DNA of 64,000 bases from Dastarcus helophoroides (lineage: Eukaryota; Arthropoda; Insecta; Coleoptera; Bothrideridae): positions 6,227,804 to 6,291,803 of the forward strand of contig CM053328.1 in assembly GCA_028583605.1 (NCBI GenBank), read 5' to 3'. Below, one piece after another: positions 35,460 through 45,799 of this stretch; within the stretch, counting starts at the first letter, position 1; each line of letters begins with the position of its first letter. The position numbers were made by a program, and so were the translations under genes. A model generated the notes under the pieces. That model saw only the letters and a program-made list of their open reading frames with translations, was not told where the DNA came from and searched no databases.

Positions 35460-38400
35460 ATATTCAACTGAGGAGACTTTTTCTAAAATTCAGTTCCTTC
35501 TTTGAGATATCAAAATTTCGACTTATTTCTCAAAATTCGTCTTTTTCACAAATTTCTTTTGAAACAAATTTATTCCTAAAATTTGATTTCTTTCATCAGA
35601 ATGCGACTTTTTTGAGATTTCGAATTTTTATCTCAAAATTCATCGCTTTATTTTTTGAATATTTCGAATTTTCTTTAAATTTTGATTTTCTGTACATTTC
35701 GTCTTGTTTATCAAGATACTTTTTCCTCAAAATTTGACTGATCTTTTGATTAAAAAACTAAAAATATTAAAGTAGAAATTGTGACAATGATTTTTTTGAA
35801 AATTTTGTAAATTTTGTAAATTTTGAAACAATTTAACAATTTTCTCCTGGAATTGTTTATAACTGAAGTTCAATTTTCTGAAAATTACAACTTGTTTCCC
35901 AAAATTTCGACGTTTGTCTCAATATTAGACATTTTTTGACTTAGGGTGGGGCTAATCCGGACGCAGAGCTGCTTCTGATTCAAGCAGTCAAAAAAAAATT
36001 GATAAAATTTCATTTTTCTCAAAATTCGTTTTTTTCCAAAATTTCGATAAACTTTAACTCTCTCTGAAAAATTTAAAGTTTTTATTAAATTTCGACCATT
36101 TTCTCAATTTCATTTTTCCCAAAATTGGTTCTTTTTCCAAAATTTCGATAAAATTTAACTCTCTCTGAAAAATTTCGAGTGTTTATTAAATTTCGACCGT
36201 TTTCTCAATTTCATTTTTCCCAAAATTGGTTCTTTTTCCAAAATTTCGATAAAACTTAACTCTCTGAAAAATTTCGAGTGTTTATTAAATTTCGACCAAT
36301 TTCTCAAAATTTTGATCCTTTAATCAAAATCTCGATTTTTTAAATTCATTTTTGTTTTAAGAGTGGAAAAAAGATTCGAAATTTCCAAAAAAAACGAATT
36401 TGAAAAATCAAAATTTCGGTATCTTTCTCAAAATCCGTCTTTTTTCGAAAATTTAAAATTTATCCCGAGATTCAATCCTATATGCTTCTGGAAATCTGAA
36501 ATATTGCTTCTCTAAATTTGTCTTTTTGTTACAATTTTGACCTTTTTTCACGATTAAGCTTTTTTTTTCACAAACGAGCATTTCCAAAATTGTACCTTTT
36601 TTTAAAATTTGACTTTTTGGGAGCATTTCGATCTTTACTTCATTTGGTAGTTCTATAAATTTCGACTGTTTTTCCGGGATTTCACTCTTTTTTCGAAATT
36701 TATTTTTATCAACATCGGAATATTTTGATCTTTTAGAATTTGATTTTTTAGAAATTCTGACTAGTTTCTTTAAGTTTGCTTTTTGCTGAATATTTTTATT
36801 TTAGTCTCAAAATTCGGTATTTAACCTTTTCACAAATTTTGACTGTTTCTCCTAAAATCAGTTTGAATTCGTTCCTTTTCGAAATTTCTACTTTATTCTC
36901 AAAATTCAACTTTTTGGACTCTTCTTTCAAAAATCATTTAATTTTCGTCAAAATTCTGCCATTTTTTAAAATATTTTTTATTATTTCGACTTTTTTGAAT
37001 TTGATTACAGAAATTTCGACTTTCATATTTCGCTTTATTTTCAAAATCTCGGCATTAATTTCAAAATTAATTAAGTTTTAGTTTCTGGAAATGTCGACTT
37101 TTTCACCTGAAATTGACTCTCCCTTGAAATTCGCTTTTCTGAATTCGTCTGTTTTCTCAAAATATGATTGGCACTGTTATAAAAAATTAATAATGTTGAG
37201 AAAAATATCTTCGGTAATTTCAAGAAAAAGATTTCTTGTTCATTAAATTACATTATTGAAATTTAAATATTTCAAAATTAGAATGAAGAAGCAAAAATTT
37301 TGAGAAAAATGTTTTTGTAAATTCCAAATTTTTTCGCAACATTCGACTTTTGGAAATATTTTGGCAATTTTAGAATGTTTTACATATTTTGAGTTTTTCA
37401 GAAAGGTAGGTTTCCTACTCCAAATTTGGTTTTTTAAATAAAGTCGACTTTCTCATAATTGGTTATTTCTCGAAATTCTTCGCTTTCAAACTTATGACTT
37501 TATTTTTTAAAATTCTACTTTTTCTCTCAAAATTGAGCTTTATTAAGCTTTATTAGAAACTTTGAAATTTCTTATAGAAATTTCGACCTTTTTTTTAAAC
37601 TTTTTAAGGATATTTTTCAAAAACCATTACTTTTTCCAAAATCCATATTTTTATATTCGGTTTTTTGCAAATTTTTATTTTTTTCATTTAAATTTCCGAA
37701 AATTTCTTGTTTTTCAAAATGTGTTTTATTCTCGAAATTTTGAGTTATACTTTAAAATGCGATATTTTAGGTTTCTGGAGAATTTCCACTAACAGTGGAA
37801 ACTTTTCTCAAAATTTCATATTTTTCAGAAAATTACTTTTTTCCACAAGCATCGATCGTTTGAAAATATATTTTTTTCGAATTTTCAACTTCATTTGAGA
37901 TTTTTCGAAAGGTTAGTTTTTCATTTAAAATACGATTTTTTTAACAATGCAAGTTTTTCCAAAATTGTTCTTTCTCTCGAAATTCGTCTTTTTCGAAATT
38001 ATTTTTAAAAATTCTACTTTTTACCCTCAAAATTAAACTTTAGTTGGGAAATTTTGACTTTTCCTTCAAGAAATGTCCACCTTTTTTTGCGACAATTCGA
38101 TGATAGTTTTCAAAAGTTGTTGTTTTTTCAAAGTTCATAATTTTAATATTCGGATAATTCCTAAAAATTTCTTTATTTTTAAATTTGACTTTCCGAAAAT
38201 GTATTGTTTTCTGAAAATTTGTCCTAATCTCAAAATTTTGACAAAATATTATGCTTCTGAAAATTTCTACTGACAATCGAACACTTTTTCAAATTTTAGG
38301 CTATTTATTTTCAAAATTCTTTACTTTTTCAAAATTAGATTGACATTTTAATAAAAATCTAAATATTCTGAGAATAACGTTTTTAGGAAATTCGATAAAA

Positions 38401-38750
38401 AGATTTTTTGTGAATTTTAAGATTTGGGCAAAATTGAAATAGGGTAAAAATTGTGAAATATATTTTTGGAGAATGAATTTTTTTTCCCTAAATTCGACTT
38501 ACAATTACTCTGGTAATTATTTCACAAAATTCGACTTTTTAAAATTTTGATTTTTTTTCTCTGAAATTTCGACACTTTTCAAAGTTTTGCGAAAGATTCG
38601 GTTTCTATTTTAAATTCAATTTTCTGACCGGTTTTCCAAAGTTCGTTTATATTTCCAAATTTCAAATTTAATCTGAAAATTCGATTCTCCAGTTCATGTA
38701 GTTAAGTTAAAATTTTGACTTTGACTCAGCCGGCATTTTCCGGTTTTCTC
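35460..38750. repeat. T-rich degenerate AAATTTCGA repeat block
   Basis: Interior of the candidate element above. TTTCGACTTTTTCTCAAAATT-like words repeat with poor periodicity, and short phenylalanine-rich frames are incidental. Confidence 0.6.
36008..36305. repeat. ~101-bp tandem repeat, three units
   Basis: The anchor CGATAAAAYTTAACTCTCTC begins near 36045, 36145 and 36247. Each copy continues through TTTATTAAATTTCGACC and CAATTTCATTTTTCCCAAAA. Confidence 0.88.
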
Positions 38751-38818
38751 TTTATTTTTATTAATTTCTCACAATGGTTCTTGCTCCTCCCTGAATGAAA
38801 TCCTGCCTACGCCCATGC

Positions 38819-38989
38819 TTTGATGTGAACTCCTTTTAATATCTTGTTACATTACGGTGCAGAACTGATTGACCTTTTTATTAAATTTTTTATGATAATT
38901 TGGAGGAATAAAAATCTCAATCAGTTTCTTTCATCGATCATCTTATCTCAGTTTCCTAGTCTTTCTTTCCTATTGTCAATTTCCTAATA
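38819..38989. other. Short unique interval
   Basis: AT-rich DNA between the candidate transposon and the minisatellite. I see no feature in it. Confidence 0.35.
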
Positions 38990-40815
38990 TCAGTCTTCTG
39001 GTGTCAGTCTGGTGGTCTAATTTTCCTGGTCAATCTCCCGGTCTCAGTCTCCTGGGGTCAAACGCCTGGCTATCAGACTCCTGGTGTCAGTTTCTTGGTA
39101 TTAGTATCCTGGTGTCAGTCTCCTGGTGTTAATTTCTCGGTGTTAGTTTCATGGCGTCAGTCTTCTGGTGTCAGTTTCCTGGTGTCAGTCTCCTGGTGTT
39201 AATTTCATCGGTGTTAGTCTCCTGGCATCAGTCTCCTTGTGTCTGTTTCCTTGGTATTAGTATCCCGGTGTTAGTCTCCTGGTGTAAGTTTCTTGGTGTT
39301 AAGTATCAGGGCATCAGTCTCCTGGTGTCAGTTTCTTAGTGTCAGTTTCCTGGTGTTAGACTCCTGGCATCAGTCTCCTTGTGTCAGTTTCTTGGAATTA
39401 GTATTCCGGTGTCAGTCTCCTGGTATTAGTTTCTTGGTCTTGGTATTAGTATTATGTCGTCAGTTTCCTGGTGTCAGTTTCTTGGTCTCAGTTTCCTGGT
39501 ATCAGTCTCCTGGCATCAACCTTCTTGTGTCAGTTTCTTGGTATTAGTATCCCGGTGTCAGTTTCCTGATGTTAGTTTCTCGGTGTTAGTCTCCTGGCAT
39601 CAGTCTCCTTGTGTCTGTTTCTTGGTATTAGTATCCCGGTGTCAGTCCCCTGGTGTTAGTTTCTTGGTGTTAGTATTAGGGCATCAGTCTCCTGGTGTCA
39701 GTTTCTTAGTGTCAGTTTCCTGGTGTCAGACTCCTGGAATCAGTCTCCTTGTGTCAGTTTCTTGGAATTAGTATTCCGGTGTCAGTCTCCTGGTGTTAGT
39801 TTCTTGGTATTAGTATCATGTCGTCAGTTTCCTGGTGTCAGTTTCTTGGTCTCAGTTTCCTGGTGTCAGTCTCCTGGCATCAACCTCCTTGTGTCAGTTT
39901 CTTGGTATTAGTATCCCGGTGTCAGTTTCCTGATGTTAGTTTCTTGGTGTTAGTATCATGGCGTCAGTCTCCTAGTGTCAGTTTCTTGGTGTCAGTTTTC
40001 CCCGGGTGCCCAGTCTCCTGGGTCAGTTTTTTTTTGTGTCATTTTCTTGGTATTAGTTCCCGGTGCCAGTCCCCCGGGGTGTTAGTCTCCTGGTGTTAGT
40101 TTTTTGGGTGTTAGTATCAGGGCATCATCTCCTGGTTCATTTTCTTAGTGTCATTTTTCCTGGGGTCATCCCCCTTGGCATCAACCTCCTTGTTTAAAAG
40201 TTTTTTTGGTATTAGTACCCCGGGTTTGTAAATTTCCTGATGTTAGTTTCTTGGTTTAGTTTCATGGGTCAGTCTCCTGGTGTCAGTTTCCTGGTGTCAG
40301 TTTCCTGGTGTTAGTTTTCCTAGGGCCCAATCCCTGGTTCAGTTTCCTGGTGTCAGTTTTGGGGTTAAAATCCCCCGGTGCAGTCCCCCGGGGTCAGTTT
40401 CTTGGATTATTTCCTGGTGCGGGTTTTGGGGGTTTGTCAGTACCCTGGTGTCAGTATCCTGGTTTTATTTTCCCGGGTTTTAGTACCCTGGGTCAGTATC
40501 CTGGTGTCAGTATCCTGGTGTCAGTATCCTGGTGTCAGTCTCCTGGTGCCAGTCTCCTGGTGCCAGTCTCCTGGTATCAGTTTCCTAGTGTTAGTCTCCT
40601 AGTGTTAGTCTCCTGGTGTTAGTTTTCTGGTGTCAGTATTTCGGCATCAGTCTCCTTGTGTTAGTTTATTGGTATTAGTGTCCCGGTGTGAGTCTTCTAG
40701 TATTAGTTTCTTGGTATTAGTTTTATGGGGTCAGTCTCCTGATGTTATTCTCCTGGTATCCTCTGGTATTAGTTCTCTAGCATAAGTTTCGTGTATCAGT
40801 TTCATGGCTTGTAAA
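38990..40815. repeat. 14-bp minisatellite (CCTGGTGTCAGTYT) with ~366-bp higher-order period
   Basis: More than 100 diverged copies of a 14-bp unit. Longer segments recur about 366-372 bp apart: GGGCATCAGTCTCCTGGTG at 39309 and 39675, and GAATTAGTATTCCGGTGTCA at 39393 and 39765. Overlapping open frames (SWCQFPGVSFLV-like) arise because three units span 42 bp. They have no start context or domain and are rejected as genes. From 39995 to 40480 the units show irregular C and G runs and dropped bases. Confidence 0.95.
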
Positions 40816-41580
40816 CTTTGGAGGTAGAGAACGAAGAACTATCTTTCATCTTTATAAATGTTATCATCCCCTATTACCTGGGAACAGAAATTAGGGAAAA
40901 ATCTCAAATTTTTTGATCATTTATAAAAGACTGTATCTTAAAGAAAAATTATCGTAGCGAAAAATACAAAAAAACAAATTATTATTAATAGGTCTTCCAG
41001 TTTGTCCTTTAGTAAATTCTTTGGATATTCTAACTTATAAACCTCACTTTTGCATCTACTTCTTAATTTATCATTTGCTTTTTAGTTTCGCTAATCATAT
41101 TCACTAATACATATGCCACAATAATTTTATAAGGGTAAGTTTTCAAAATAAGTTTATTTAGGATAATTAGGTAAACATTGTCGAAAGTGCAACATGAGCT
41201 TAAGCAGCAATATAGTCGATAATAATTGCCAGTTCCTTCAGTTCATTTCTTATTGGTGGATTCTATGTTCTATTAGCTGCAAGGTTATCACTCTTGCTTT
41301 TCTCCAAGCAAATTCAAAATGTTCCTGTCAGCATACATTATTTCTCCCAATCGGTTTAAATGGATTTTTTCAAAAACGAAAACGAACTGCGTTGTAATTT
41401 TCATTGTTGTCTGTTAATATGCGCATACCAATGATTCAATAATACTGAATGTAGATTATAACGCATTCGATTATTCATCACAATACTTATTTTGGAATAT
41501 ATTGCGATTCCAGCCAGGTGTGCATTAATGTTTGATAGTAAAGCACACCTGCAATTAAGTCACTTATTTATTAATTTTTT
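40816..41580. other. Unique AT-rich DNA, no gene recognised
   Basis: Single-copy sequence. It contains a 9-bp inverted repeat (CAGGTGTGC/GCACACCTG, 41515-41551). Open frames of 60-70 codons have no recognisable features. Confidence 0.4.
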
Positions 41581-41689
41581 TTTAAGTTCGTTCCACTCGC
41601 AAAAGGCAACCCTATTATGCCTTCAAAGCACTGAGAGTAGGATGGGGCAACAAGAATATATTGTGATAAACCGTCTTCTTAAACAAGGA
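41581..41689. repeat. Dispersed repeat R1, copy 2
   Basis: Same 109-bp sequence as 6001-6109 (CCACTCGCAAAAGGCAACC to TCTTAAACAAGGA) with scattered substitutions. Here it continues into further mixed-composition sequence up to the solo LTR at 41874, so this copy may show more of the parent element. Confidence 0.8.
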
Positions 41690-41869
41690 TAGGTTGTAAT
41701 TTGGAGGCAAAATTCCGTTCGGTAACGAGTTCCATAAATTGCAAGTTCTACAGAAAGAAGAGTCTCCGTAGACAGAAGTCCTCCCCGTGTCAAGAGAGAC
41801 CGTATAGGAATTTTTGGTTTAAAAGCTTTCTGAAGTCTGAAATATTGCAATATTTAAAAATTGTTGACC
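41690..41869. other. Possible continuation of the R1 parent element
   Basis: Mixed-composition sequence between R1 and the solo LTR (GGTAACGAGTTCCATAAATT, AGAAAGAAGAGTCTCCGTAG). It has the look of retroelement-derived DNA, but I see no intact frame and cannot name it. Confidence 0.35.
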
Positions 41870-41873
41870 ATAT

Positions 41874-42239
41874 TGTTACGGGCTTATCGGTTCGAATTGA
41901 TTACACGTGATGGATTATACCCACTTTATTACTGAACTCAACTTGGATCACCACAATTGATAACTAACTCACTTATTATTGACTTCTACTAACTCACTAA
42001 TTACACCGATTCTAACTGACTTACTCGAGGGAAAGCTGACCGCCTTTTATAGTTTTGGCCCCCAGCTTCTAGAACTTTTCGGCGGATAAGGCTTATCGTT
42101 CCCGAAATTTCTGGAACGCTTATCTGCCATTTGTTTCGTTATCGCGGCCGTTTTCCCCTTATCAGATCCTTCTTTTTTTATTTACTAAATTATACAATTC
42201 TATTCTAAATTCTATTCCATCTATTTACATTGCGTTACA
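41874..42239 (+). mobile_element. Solo LTR of an LTR retrotransposon (copy 2)
   Basis: 366 bp starting TGTTACG and ending CGTTACA, flanked by exact ATAT duplications (41870-41873 and 42240-42243). It shares GGTTCGAATTGATTACAC-like, CTTATTATTGACTTCTA, GGCTTATCGTTCCCGAAATT and GCTTATCTG blocks with the copy at 9498. TTTTATAG may be its TATA region. There is no adjacent coding region. Confidence 0.78.
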
Positions 42240-42243
42240 ATAT

Positions 42244-42915
42244 TTTGTCAGAAATTGGCACAGTTCTTTCTCGATATTTGAATTTTTTTCTCGAAGGTTG
42301 GATTATTTTTTTCAAAACGGGTTTTTGTTTTTGGAAATTTCGATATTTTCTTGGAAATTAGTCTCTACTCGAAATTTCGATATTTTCCTCAGAATTGGAT
42401 TTTTTTTCGAAATTTCGACTTAATCTTAAAATCTAATCTTTGATATTTCTGGAACCCTCAACTTGTCTCTCTTAAATTCGTCTCTTTTTCAAAAGTTCAA
42501 TTTTCTTTCGAAATTCCTCAAAAATCTGTTCCAAAATTTGACCATTTTTTCAAAATTTGATTTTCTGTGCTAAATTTCCATTTGATTCTCAACATTTTTT
42601 TTATCGACATTTTTATATTATTTTTAAATGTTCACTTTTTAGATTCTATTTTTTAAAATCGTCTTTTTATAGAAATTCCTCAATTTTTCTCGATAGTCGA
42701 CCTACGCTGAAAATCTAAATTTTTTAAAATTGGACTCCGGAAATTTCAAATTGCAATCTCAAAATTGCCTTCTTTTAAACTTTTCAAAATTTGTTTATTT
42801 TCTCGAAATTAGATCGAATTGTTCATAAAAAGGTAAAATGTCGAAAAAAGTCATTTTTGAGAAATTTCTCAAAAAGAATATCTTGTAACTTCCATATCGA
42901 CATTTAATTTTAAAA
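42244..42915. repeat. T-rich degenerate repeat block
   Basis: TTTCTCGAAATTTCGA-like words. No gene is visible. Confidence 0.5.
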
Positions 42916-43090
42916 ATTGAATTACAAATCTTGTCCCCTGAAACCAAGAAAGTTTAAAAAACACACCAAAGGTTGCTCTAACGCGTTTCGATAACCAAGC
43001 TATCATCTTCAGAGATATACTAACTAACGGGACAAGATTTGTATTTCAATTTTTGAAGATAACCAGGGAGTAGTTCGTTCTACCAAAATC
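42916..43090. mobile_element. Hairpin repeat PH, copy C
   Basis: The left arm is complete in minus orientation through the hammerhead-like core (GCGTTTCGATAACCAAGCTA, TCATCTTCAG). It then jumps to only the last ~20 bp of the right arm (GGGACAAGATTTGTATTTCA). The family 3' tail follows, with ATAACCAGGGAGTAGTTCGT and TCTACCAAAA, matching copy E. Confidence 0.82.
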
Positions 43091-43990
43091 TATCTTAAGT
43101 TAAGACTTAAATGAAGAAGTAACTATTTCGAGAATAATATTTTTGAAAACTTCCTGAAAATGCGATTTTCGTCACAAACTTCGATCTTTGGATATTCTGA
43201 CTTTCTTCAAATTTTCGACAATTTTTGAGTTTTTTAAAACAGTATTTCAAATTTAGGTTTCTGATAACTCTAATTTTCCCAAAATTGAGCTTTTTACGAA
43301 ATTTGTCTTCAAAATTACTAATTTACGTATTCGCAAAACTACATTTTGGTTTCAAAATTGGACTTTCTCTCGCACATTTTATATACTTTCTAAAAATTTC
43401 CATTTATTCTTAAACAAAACATGTTTTTAAAATTAATTTTCCTTAATATTCAGTTTTTTCTGACAATTTATTTTTCTAAATTTAACTGATCATTATATTT
43501 TTAAAAACCAAGTATTCGACTTTCTGTTTTTTTTTAATTAAAACTTCCGAATATTTCCTGTTTCTTATGCATCAAAACGCGGTGTTTCTGAAAATTTCTA
43601 CTTTTTTCAAAATTCCTTATTTTCTTAAAATTGGATCGATATTTCAATGAAAACCTAAATATTCTGAAACTTTCAAAAACTTAGGAAATATAATTAAGTT
43701 TTAACGAAAATATCGATTTATTTCGGTAGCTATCTCTTTCGAAGTGACGATCGGCGAACGGTAAACGGTGACAGTAGTTCGAAATTTCCGACGTCCCCTG
43801 CGAGAATTTTATAAAACGATTCGACCCTAAGGGATACAAAAACAATTCAAATTCTTCCCATTTGCGAAATATTTAGGAAACATCAAGAAAAAAATTGCTT
43901 GTGAATTTTCGACAATTAGCAAGACTTTTTTAATGAAAGAAATTTTAATTTAAATTTGTTTTTTAATTGGAAATATTTGGCATTGAAATT
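43091..43990. repeat. T-rich degenerate repeat block with a small GC-richer insert
   Basis: Decayed repeat words. A GC-richer stretch at about 43740-43845 (CGATCGGCGAACGG) breaks the pattern and may be a small foreign fragment. Confidence 0.45.
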
Positions 43991-45250
43991 TTTGAGATTT
44001 TTAGTGTGAAAATTTCAAACTTTAACCTCGAATTTAAAATAGAAGTTCTCAAAATTTTTCAAGAAACATTTAATATTTTTATTAAAATACGAACGTTGCT
44101 TATTAAGAATTATCGATGATGTGGAAGATTGCTATCGATAGCTTTTGATAATCAAATCTGTCGATATTATCGATAGTTCCCTTTACTAATTTTCTGGGTG
44201 TGCCACCAATAAAACCATTTCTGTTCGGATATTCCAATCAAGATATATACAATAATTGTCATTATATTTGTTTATTACTAATTAAGTTTCTGAATTAGCA
44301 ACTTTTAACAGAAATTCAAAATATATTATGTAATCAATAATACAATTATTGAGTATTTTCACTCCTCTTAGCTCCGATTGAAAAAATGATAATTGTTGTT
44401 GTTACATTACAATGCTAACGGCTCACTGCATCATAAAGTATGTTTAGAGCCATTAATCATTGTCAATATTGATCCAGTTGTAAAATTATTATGCTTCGTG
44501 TTATTAAATTAAGAAAATATGTTTAATTGACCTTTATAAATTCCAATCGAGCCTTTAACTACAGGGCGTATATCTCCGCCGCTTTCAATAGTTGATATCC
44601 AGCTCGCGAAGTCATAAACTTCACAAAAAATCCTGATCGGTTTAAAATTTAAAATTCCTCAAGCTCGTAAGGTTCAAATTAATTGTGTTTCATCGAAGGC
44701 TACCGTCAACAAACCACAATGATTAGAATTGGACAGTAGTTCACAAAAATTGGACAATTTTGTAATCGATTACTCATAGAAGAGAATAAATCAAAGACAC
44801 GATCTCGATACAATTTGATGTAATAATTTAATAATAGTTATTTCTTCGGAATGTTCAAAGCACCAGGGGTCCCTCACGACTTATTACCGCTGGTTATAGT
44901 AGACTTCGAACATTGTTTAGTATTTCGACACAGTCTGAAATCCGAACGGTAGTCCCAATAAATTTAAATATGTTATTGTTTTTGCTTTTGTTTAACACAG
45001 TTATCCGCGAAAGATATACATTGGAATAAGTAGTGAGTAGCTGTAACATTCTTTGCATTCTGAATGAAAAGGTTATCGAATACACGGCACATTTCATATT
45101 TTATTGGTTTTAGTAGACAGTTTACGATCAATCGTATAAAATATGCCGATGACTCACTAGCCTTACAAGCATTTTCTGCTTTTTTCCATCCTTTGTAATG
45201 CAGTAAGTGTGCACTGAAGAGAAAATGTTGCATATTTTATTTCAACAAAA
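43991..45250. other. Unique AT-rich DNA, no gene recognised
   Basis: Non-repetitive sequence. Two overlapping minus-strand frames (44894-45233) lack domains and run off without a plausible start context, so I do not annotate them. Confidence 0.4.
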
Positions 45251-45357
45251 ATTAAAATACAAATCTTGTCCCCTGAAACCAGGAAAGATTAAAAAACACA
45301 ACAGAGGTTGCTCTAACGCGTTTCGATAGCCAAGCTGTCATCTTCAGAGAGATATTA
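45251..45357 (-). mobile_element. Hairpin repeat PH, copy D (single arm)
   Basis: One arm only, minus orientation: ATACAAATCTTGTCCCCTGA to the hammerhead-like core (GCGTTTCGATAGCC, CATCTTCAG), ending at the centre of the palindrome. It lies at the left edge of a large T-rich block. Confidence 0.82.
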
Positions 45358-45799
45358 ACACCTAATCCGTGTTGCCATATATTTGAAGGTGAAATTCCGT
45401 ACATACGCAGTCAAAATTAGCGCATTTTCACAAAAATTGGCAAACGTTATTTTATTACCTCTTACTTCTTCAAAAAACTTTTATTTAGCGGTTGAACACC
45501 TTACAAACGTATTAATAAATACACGAAAAAATTTGAAAAAAGTTTATTTACTTTTTTGAAGTAAAAATTACAAGAACGTAGAAAGGACATCGATTTGAAA
45601 AAAAAGAATCGTGGAATGTTGACTTTTTCTCCTCTAAATTCCGGGATTAAAGTCAAAATTTCTACTATAATGTCAAAATTTAGAAAAAAATTCGAAATTT
45701 GGAGATTATAGTCGAAAATTTCTAGAAAAAAGTTTAAATTTCAATTTTTAAATCGAAATTTAACGATTAAAGGCGAAATGTTACAAACGCGTAGAAAGG
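45358..45799. other. Mixed AT-rich DNA
   Basis: Partly unique. GTAGAAAGGACATCGATT occurs twice (about 45577 and 45791), marking a ~215-bp duplication. No gene is visible. Confidence 0.4.

Larger units (their letters stand above)
35391..38818. mobile_element. Candidate non-autonomous DNA transposon filled with T-rich repeat
   Basis: The left end GCATAGGCGTAG (35391-35402) and right end CTACGCCCATGC (38807-38818) are inverted copies with one mismatch. Both adjoin GC-richer terminal DNA (GCTTGCCCCCTCTGG on the left, TGCTCCTCCCTGAATG on the right) that contrasts with the T-rich interior. GGCGTAG-type termini followed by pyrimidine-rich sequence are familiar from insect transposon ends, but I cannot name the family. 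No coding region is visible. Confidence 0.45.

Noticed and set aside
39151..40622. Overlapping frames of SWCQFPGVSFLV type
   Set aside because: Products of the 14-bp minisatellite (42-bp coding super-period).
44894..45233. Two overlapping minus frames in unique DNA
   Set aside because: No recognisable motif. They overlap each other in different phases.
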